The notes beneath the pieces are model-generated. The model searched no databases and was not told the origin of the DNA. It saw only the letters and a program-made list of their open reading frames with translations. A program made the position numbers and the translations under genes. A DNA stretch of 14,565 nt from Negativicutes bacterium (GTDB lineage: Bacteria > Bacillota > Negativicutes > SKW292): contig JAOAFP010000030.1 of assembly GCA_026416215.1 (NCBI GenBank), positions 1 through 14,565 on the forward strand, given 5' to 3'. Position 1 is the stretch's first letter; every line of letters begins with the position of its first letter. Below, one piece after another: positions 10,006 to 14,565 of this stretch.

Positions 10006-10506
10006 ATGGAAACAGTGGACTTTCGCCATACCGGCAATGACTTTCTCAGCCGACTGCCGGCCGGGGCCTTTCTCACCGCCAATGATGGCGGCCGAACCAA
10101 CGTCATGACCATCGGTTGGGGCGGGCTGGGCTACATCTGGCGACAACCGGTGGTTATTGCCCTGATTCGTCCCACCCGCCACACCTGGCATCTCATCGAA
10201 AAATCGGGAGAGTTTGCCGTCAGTATACCGGAAGCCGGACAAATGAAGGATGCCCTGGCCGTATGCGGCAGCCGCTCGGGCCGCGAAACCGACAAAATAG
10301 CCCTCTGCAGCCTTGATCTGATCGAGCCGCGAATAATTGCCACCAAGCTGATCGCCGGCTGCGAATTGTACTACGAATGCAAATTGCTGGCCAGACATGA
10401 CCTCGACCCGGCAAAGCTCGATCCCGCCATCGATCAGCAGTGGTATCCGGCTAAAGATTATCACACCGTGTACTATGGTCAGATTATGGCTGCGTACCGG
10501 GGGTAA
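10006..10506 (+). CDS. Flavin reductase family protein (flavoredoxin-like)
   Basis: This 166-residue cytoplasmic protein has the FMN-binding split-barrel fold of flavin reductase-like proteins, which bind FMN and pass electrons in anaerobes. Visible family features are TNVMTIGWGGLGYIWRQPV (31-49), the phosphate-contacting IRPTRHT (54-60), SGEFAVSIP (67-75), CGSRSGRETDK (87-97) and a C-terminal stretch with AGCELYYECKLLAR (117-130). GGGAGG, 5 bases before the ATG, is its ribosome site. It sits 41 bases after gyrA with no terminator between, so it is probably co-transcribed, though no functional link is known. It is followed by a strong terminator. The partner protein or electron donor cannot be told from the sequence. 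Confidence 0.88.
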   Translation: METVDFRHTGNDFLSRLPAGAFLTANDGGRTNVMTIGWGGLGYIWRQPVVIALIRPTRHTWHLIEKSGEFAVSIPEAGQMKDALAVCGSRSGRETDKIALCSLDLIEPRIIATKLIAGCELYYECKLLARHDLDPAKLDPAIDQQWYPAKDYHTVYYGQIMAAYRG

Positions 10507-10521
10507 AACCGGCACTCCCCG

Positions 10522-10541
10522 CCGGCTGATGTTTCAGCCGG
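10522..10541. repeat. Short perfect inverted repeat after the flavin reductase gene
   Basis: CCGGCTGA and TCAGCCGG pair perfectly around a TGTT loop, starting 15 bases past the stop codon. No T tract follows. It may protect the 3' end of the message or act together with the terminator just downstream. Confidence 0.55.
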
Positions 10542-10545
10542 ACAC

Positions 10546-10586
10546 AAAACAGGGAGCCCTACGCCTTGCGCGGGGCTCCCTGTTTT
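10546..10586. terminator. Bidirectional intrinsic terminator (flavin reductase / chemoreceptor)
   Basis: A 14-bp perfect stem (AAAACAGGGAGCCC with GGGCTCCCTGTTTT) encloses a 13-base loop. The stem's own A/T ends supply a T tract on either strand. It lies between the convergent flavin reductase and chemoreceptor genes and suits both. Confidence 0.9.
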
Positions 10587-10630
10587 GCGTACCCACTAGC
10601 TGACATGACGGCTTTTAGGCACGGACGGTC

Positions 10631-12796
10631 TCAATTTACACCCCTGCCTTTGAAAAACGGTCCGTACTTGGTGTCGATATTGGCGATATGCGCCACCAGC
10701 CAGCCATTTAAAAACCTGTATACCGACTCGGAAGCCTCGATGGGGGTTGCATTCAGCTGGGCCAGGGCTGCCCGGACCCGCTGCCGGTAATATTCGTGGG
10801 CCTTGTACTGCTCATCGTAACCAGGGTACGAATGCTGCCGCATCAGCTGCTCCTCCTGGGCCAGGTGTTCGTCAGCGTAGGCAGCTACATCCCGGACAAG
10901 TTTCTTCAAGCCCTCGTCCCCCCGCCCTGCCTGCCTGGCCTTCTGCAGGGCTTGGTAAAGCTGGTTGATATAGTCGATAAGCTTACCATGCTGACCGTCC
11001 ATCCGGCTGACCCCGGTCCTGAGGTCGTCAGTCAGCTTCAGCTGCCCCTCAGTTTGCTTGCTGGTATTCATAAGCAGCGACCCGGCAAAGCTGGTTACCG
11101 CCTCCTGCATATCGGCAGCAATGGCCGACAGCGAGCGGCTGGCCGATGCAATCTCTTCCATTGACGCCGATGTTTCCTCAGTGGCCGCCGACACGGTCTG
11201 AGCCTGCTGGGCTATACCGCGGCTCACCGATTCCGTCTCCTTAATCGAATTTACCATCCGCTGGCTGCCCGAGGCCATTTCCTCAACAGAGGCAGAAATT
11301 TCGCGCATTTGTTGGTTGACATTGTTGATGGCCTCGGCGATGCTCCGAAATTTTTGCCCGGCCGAATTTACCACTTCGCTGCCGGTTTTCACCTCCTGCG
11401 CCCCGGCCGCCATCGCCGACACCGCCTTGTCGGTGTCGCTTTGTATTTCGACGATAAGGGTGGAAATCTGCTTGGCCGCCTCCTGAGATTGTTCAGCCAG
11501 TTTTCTCACTTCTTCCGCCACCACGGCAAAACCCCGTCCCTGTTCGCCGGCCCGGGCAGCCTCAATGGCCGCGTTTAGCGCCAACAAATTGGTCTGAGCC
11601 GATATTGAGGCAATGGTGTTGACAATCTGGCCGATGGACTGCGATTGCTCCCCCAGCTTGTTTATAACCACTGACAAATTATCAACGGCCACCTGAATAC
11701 TGTTCATCTGCCGTATAGCCGTTTCCGCCGCCCTGCCCCCTTCATTGGCGTCTTCCACCATCTGGGCGGAGCTGGCCGATACGAAGTTGGCGGTGGCCGC
11801 CACCTCCTCCAGGCTGGCTGAATTTTGCTCGACGATATGCGACGATTCGCTCATCGCCGCACTCTGCCGGTCGATGCCGCCGGCAATATCGGTGACTGCC
11901 TCGGCTACCTGGTTGGATGCCTGGGCAGCCTCATGCGACGTGCTGCTGAGGTTTTCGCTGGCCGACGCCACCTGATCAGCCGCCATTATAATCCGCTGGA
12001 AAATATCCTTGAGGGTGGACCGCATATCCTGCAACGCCCGCACCATATCCCCTATTTCGTCGCGCCGGCTGATGTGCCGGACCTCGTTGCCGACGGCAAA
12101 ATTGCCCTTGGACATTTCAACAAATGCGTGTCTGGTGTCGGCAAGCGGCGTGGCCAGCGACCGGCGGATTAGCCAGCTAATCACTACCACCACCGCCAGC
12201 ACCACCAAAAGTACCGCTATTTTTATTTTTGTCTCCAACCGGTACATCCGGTCATTTTCCTGGTCAAGAAAGGCGGCCCGGGCCAGCACCTTATCCCTCA
12301 GCAGGTTCAGCTTTTGTAGGTAGACCTCCTGCTTGGGCTGAACGTCACTGGAAAAGGCTTCGATCATGGCCGCACTGCTGACAGATTGCCGGCTGGCAAA
12401 CCCCACCCTGGCCTGCCGGTAGGCCTCCCTGGCCGCCCACGCCTGCTGAAGCAAATCCTTTTCTTCCGGATCAGCAATGGCCTGGTTCAACTGCTCATAT
12501 ATCTGGTTGGTTTCCCTGGTCCGGGCGTCGATGCCATCCTGCAACTCCTTTTTTTTGCCGGCATTTTGCGATACCAGCACCTGGAAAATCGCACTTTCAT
12601 TTTTCACCGCATTGTAGGTTAGCTTGTCGATGGAGTTAAGCACCGATATCCCCTCGTCTACCAGCTGGTTCTGGCGCTCTTCGCTTTTTCCGGCAAAGTA
12701 GGTGTTCACCGTAAAAATAGCGGCAAAACCGATAACAACCACAACAAACGGCACCAACAGCTTTTTCCCCAGCGTCAAGTTGTCCAGCCTGTTCAT
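10631..12796 (-). CDS. Methyl-accepting chemotaxis protein with C-terminal bacteriohemerythrin domain
   Basis: This 721-residue membrane chemoreceptor should signal to CheA/CheW. TM1 is at about residues 12-35, an extracytoplasmic helical ligand domain at 36-188, and TM2 at about 191-210. HAMP is at 211-265. The long coiled-coil signalling domain at about 290-565 has the conserved tip with ISAQTNLLALNAAIEAARAG and GRGFAVVAEEVRKLAEQS. Residues 585-715 form a hemerythrin domain, an oxygen- or NO-binding di-iron bundle. Six of the seven expected iron ligands are present: H603 (in DGQHGKL), H644 and E648 (HLAQE), H667, H703 and D708 (WLVAHIANID). The first His of the usual HxxxH pair is Gln (Q663, codon CAG). 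The architecture recalls DcrH of Desulfovibrio, where the hemerythrin senses O2. An AAGGAGGGC ribosome site (12805-12813) precedes the ATG. No other chemotaxis gene is adjacent. Iron binding is uncertain because of the substitution. Confidence 0.94.
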   Translation of the reverse strand: MNRLDNLTLGKKLLVPFVVVVIGFAAIFTVNTYFAGKSEERQNQLVDEGISVLNSIDKLTYNAVKNESAIFQVLVSQNAGKKKELQDGIDARTRETNQIYEQLNQAIADPEEKDLLQQAWAAREAYRQARVGFASRQSVSSAAMIEAFSSDVQPKQEVYLQKLNLLRDKVLARAAFLDQENDRMYRLETKIKIAVLLVVLAVVVVISWLIRRSLATPLADTRHAFVEMSKGNFAVGNEVRHISRRDEIGDMVRALQDMRSTLKDIFQRIIMAADQVASASENLSSTSHEAAQASNQVAEAVTDIAGGIDRQSAAMSESSHIVEQNSASLEEVAATANFVSASSAQMVEDANEGGRAAETAIRQMNSIQVAVDNLSVVINKLGEQSQSIGQIVNTIASISAQTNLLALNAAIEAARAGEQGRGFAVVAEEVRKLAEQSQEAAKQISTLIVEIQSDTDKAVSAMAAGAQEVKTGSEVVNSAGQKFRSIAEAINNVNQQMREISASVEEMASGSQRMVNSIKETESVSRGIAQQAQTVSAATEETSASMEEIASASRSLSAIAADMQEAVTSFAGSLLMNTSKQTEGQLKLTDDLRTGVSRMDGQHGKLIDYINQLYQALQKARQAGRGDEGLKKLVRDVAAYADEHLAQEEQLMRQHSYPGYDEQYKAHEYYRQRVRAALAQLNATPIEASESVYRFLNGWLVAHIANIDTKYGPFFKGRGVN

Positions 12797-13030
12797 TTTT
12801 ATCCGCCCTCCTTACTTCACTGCTGCCATAGCCAGCCGGCTGATCCCGGCCGGTACCCGGGTCGGTCTGCCCCGTCTGCTTACGGTGTTCAACCCGCAAA
12901 CCACCTGGGGCGGCCCAGGCCGTTGAGTGCGCCGGCACCAGCCCGATCGCCCGGAACCAAAACCGCCGCCCGGCAACGGGAATATTCGTCGGTCAAGCCA
13001 ATAATCCTGCGCCCTGCCTTTGCCCGCCGT
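12797..13030. other. 234-base gene-free gap upstream of the chemoreceptor
   Basis: No protein or RNA gene is recognised. The stretch is GC-rich with several short palindromes: CCTGGG/CCCAGG around a 4-base loop at 12904-12919, and CCCG/CGGG around GCAA at 12969-12980, which on the minus strand is followed a few bases later by TTTTGG and might weakly end the DUF1638 transcript. Other CCGG-rich palindromes lie at about 12835-12875. It must carry the chemoreceptor's promoter if that gene is transcribed on its own, but I could not find a convincing sigma-A or sigma-28 site. A TTGACC on the minus strand near 12990 lacks a -10. I looked for cyclic-di-GMP-I and cobalamin riboswitch cores and did not find them. 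Confidence 0.4.
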
Positions 13031-13735
13031 TCAGCCGTCTGACACTATATCCGGCAGTGTAATCGCCTGCCCGGCAGATTTTCGGCATATAATCCCGGCC
13101 GGCCCGCCGTTGCCGGTTAGGGTTTTGATCCAGTCCAGACGTTTCTGTTTCACCTGCCAGCCGGCCCCGATCCGTGCGGCCACCCGCCGGCTGTGGTTGA
13201 TCCCCTCCGTTTCCACCCGCCGGTCGCCGGCTAAGTAGACTATCCGGCTGATCTTGTCGGCGATCAGCTGCTGGTAGAGAAAAATGCCGTTATCGGCCCC
13301 GAACCGCCGGCAGATGTCATCCGGGCTATCATCCCAGTACACCATGGCCGGATTGCGCTGACTCTGCCGGCCCCAGCCGGCCGAAACCGTCAGCACTCCC
13401 GGCTGGTGCAGACCCAACCGGCGGCACCTGTCACTGCTGCCGGCCAGAATCTCCCGGCAATCGTGGGCCCGGGGTATGGACAGCGGCAATTTTCCGCTGC
13501 GCAATCCGTCGACCCCTCCCCCGCACCAGCCGCACAATAGAAGAATCCCGTCGAACAGTTCCGGCCGCTGGTGACTGTCGAGCAAACCCTGCAGTTCGCG
13601 CCGCATTGCCGCTGGCACATCGTGCCGGGCCATGGAAAAAAACTCCACCGCCCGGATTTGCGGAAAACCCCCAGCTATTGCCGATATCTCCGGCTCGAAC
13701 ACCGAGCAGGCAATCAATGCCAATCGCACAGGCAT
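13031..13735 (-). CDS. DUF1638 protein, corrinoid methyltransferase-associated
   Basis: This 234-residue cytoplasmic protein belongs to the DUF1638 family, whose biochemical role is not known. Family hallmarks are the N-terminal LIACSVFEPEI with C10, FDGILLLCGWCGGG (61-74) with C68 and C71, IPRAHDCREILAGS (87-100) with the HDC triplet at 91-93, and PGVLTVSAGW (112-121). The conserved Cys and His residues could bind metal or a cofactor. Its ATG (13733-13735) directly follows the TAA of the upstream RACE gene with no gap. No Shine-Dalgarno site is visible before it, so it is probably translated by re-initiation. DUF1638 genes are known to cluster with corrinoid methyltransferases and their activators in methanogens and acetogens, so a role in methyl transfer or corrinoid handling is likely. 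The last 60 residues match the family less clearly. Confidence 0.85.
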   Translation of the reverse strand: MPVRLALIACSVFEPEISAIAGGFPQIRAVEFFSMARHDVPAAMRRELQGLLDSHQRPELFDGILLLCGWCGGGVDGLRSGKLPLSIPRAHDCREILAGSSDRCRRLGLHQPGVLTVSAGWGRQSQRNPAMVYWDDSPDDICRRFGADNGIFLYQQLIADKISRIVYLAGDRRVETEGINHSRRVAARIGAGWQVKQKRLDWIKTLTGNGGPAGIICRKSAGQAITLPDIVSDG

Positions 13736-14565
13736 TTACGGCAACGTAAGGTTATCCACGAACAACGCGGCAAAATCGCTCCGCCCACTCATTTGAATCA
13801 CCTCCAGGCGACGGGACAGCAGGGCAATGCGCGGTCGGTTATGAGGGCTGAACAGGGCTGCCGTCCCGCGCAGAACCGCCTGGTGGGCTATCTGGTAACG
13901 GTCGGGCTCAACCGCCGGCAACAGTCCGATGGATATGGCTGCCGGCACATCGAGAAAGGCGGCAAATCCGCCCGCCAGGCAGATGCGCCCAATGTCATCC
14001 GCCGGTAAGTCCGCCAGCTTCAGCAGGACCTGCCAGCCGGCCGCCACTGCCGCTTTGGCCGCCAGAACGTTGGCAATATCCTGTTCGGTCACATAGACCC
14101 CGTCGGCCAGTTCACAGGCGGCCAGCCTGCGCCCGCCGTCCACCGCCGTCAGCCTCCGGCCGCTTTCCGTCAGCCGATCGGGCCGGAAACGGCCGCTGTG
14201 ATCGAGCCACCCCCGGCGGCGGGCCTCGGCAATAAACGAAATTATCCCCGACCCGCAAATACCGCGGGCCGGAAGTTCGCCTATGGTCTTTACGGCCATC
14301 CTGTCACGGTCATCAATGGTCACCCTCTCGATCGCCCCCGGAACTGCCCGGCAGCCGCAGCTCAGTCCCCAGCCCTCGAACGCCGGCCCGGCAGCCGCCG
14401 ATGTTGCCAAAAGCCTGCCGCCGGCAGCCAGAACCACCTCGCCATTGGTGCCTATGTCCACCAGCATCTGATTGCTGATCTCCGGCTGCTGCCAGACCGT
14501 CGCCCACAAATCAGCCACTGTGTCACCACCGATGAACGCCCCCGCCGACGGCACCCACTCCACCC
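13736..14565 (-). CDS. Corrinoid-enzyme reductive activator (RACE, DUF4445 ASKHA domain), partial
   Basis: This is the C-terminal part (about 276 residues) of a RACE protein, the ATP-dependent iron-sulfur activator that reduces inactive Co(II) corrinoid proteins back to Co(I). The gene enters from the right edge of the window; the GTG at 14561-14563 is an internal codon. Counting from there, the ASKHA core is clear: the GGD motif at 12-14, LVDIGTNGEVVL (34-45), AAGPAFEG (57-64), GCRAVPGAIE (70-79), GICGSGIISFIAE (101-113), a DIANVLAAKAAVAAG helix and LAGGFAAFLD. Full RACE proteins are about 600 residues with an N-terminal 2Fe-2S ferredoxin domain, which would lie outside the window. The stop is followed at once by DUF1638. 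The ending suggests an operon whose earlier genes encode a methyltransferase and corrinoid protein, but these cannot be seen. RamA-like proteins and O-demethylase activators are the nearest functional relatives. Confidence 0.9.
   Translation of the reverse strand, partial: VEWVPSAGAFIGGDTVADLWATVWQQPEISNQMLVDIGTNGEVVLAAGGRLLATSAAAGPAFEGWGLSCGCRAVPGAIERVTIDDRDRMAVKTIGELPARGICGSGIISFIAEARRRGWLDHSGRFRPDRLTESGRRLTAVDGGRRLAACELADGVYVTEQDIANVLAAKAAVAAGWQVLLKLADLPADDIGRICLAGGFAAFLDVPAAISIGLLPAVEPDRYQIAHQAVLRGTAALFSPHNRPRIALLSRRLEVIQMSGRSDFAALFVDNLTLP

Noticed and set aside
12636..12938. 100-codon minus-strand frame across the gap and the start of the chemoreceptor gene
   Set aside because: It overlaps the chemoreceptor start in another frame, has low-complexity composition and shows no known motif or ribosome site.
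12797..12960. Cyclic-di-GMP-I or cobalamin riboswitch before the chemoreceptor
   Set aside because: The conserved cores (GACGCAAAGC-type and the B12 box) are not present on the minus strand; only loose GC-rich similarity is seen.

Overview
The window looks like the end of an assembly contig from an anaerobic, GC-rich Firmicute, most plausibly an acetogen-like member of the Negativicutes (Sporomusa relatives). This rests on gene content, not on a search: a lone butyrate kinase, a GH13-GH77 fusion, a DUF2225 zinc-ribbon protein, a chemoreceptor with a bacteriohemerythrin tail, and a corrinoid-enzyme activator (RACE) next to DUF1638. Strong AGGAGG-type ribosome binding sites and many Ala-Gly GCCGGC codon pairs are consistent with it. 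No RNA genes, insertion sequences, CRISPR arrays or phage genes were seen.

Layout. Bases 1-19 are exactly the Tn5/Nextera mosaic end, so they are leftover library adapter. The first gene, a NupG-type nucleoside symporter (+), has lost its natural N-terminus. It converges through a perfect bidirectional terminator (1336-1359) on a minus-strand block that reads buk, then the GH13-GH77 glucan enzyme, then the DUF2225 protein. The last two overlap by ATGA. Divergent from buk, a good extended -10 promoter (7447-7475) drives gyrA, followed 41 bases later by a small flavin reductase. A second bidirectional terminator (10546-10586) separates these from a minus-strand methyl-accepting chemotaxis protein with a C-terminal hemerythrin domain. 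After a 234-base gene-free gap come DUF1638 and the C-terminal part of a RACE protein, which runs off the right edge.

How the genes may work together. The glucan enzyme would break down and rearrange storage or dietary alpha-glucan. Butyrate kinase would gain ATP from acyl phosphate. The RACE-DUF1638 pair is probably the tail of a corrinoid methyltransferase operon lying outside the window. The chemoreceptor would sense O2, NO or redox state and steer the cell away from it. GyrA and the flavin reductase are general functions. The most notable points are a His-to-Gln change at an iron-ligand position of the hemerythrin sensor (Q663), the receiver-like tail on the DUF2225 protein, the intact double-enzyme fusion, the absence of gyrB beside gyrA, and the adapter at the left end. 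No clearly new defence or mobile system was found.
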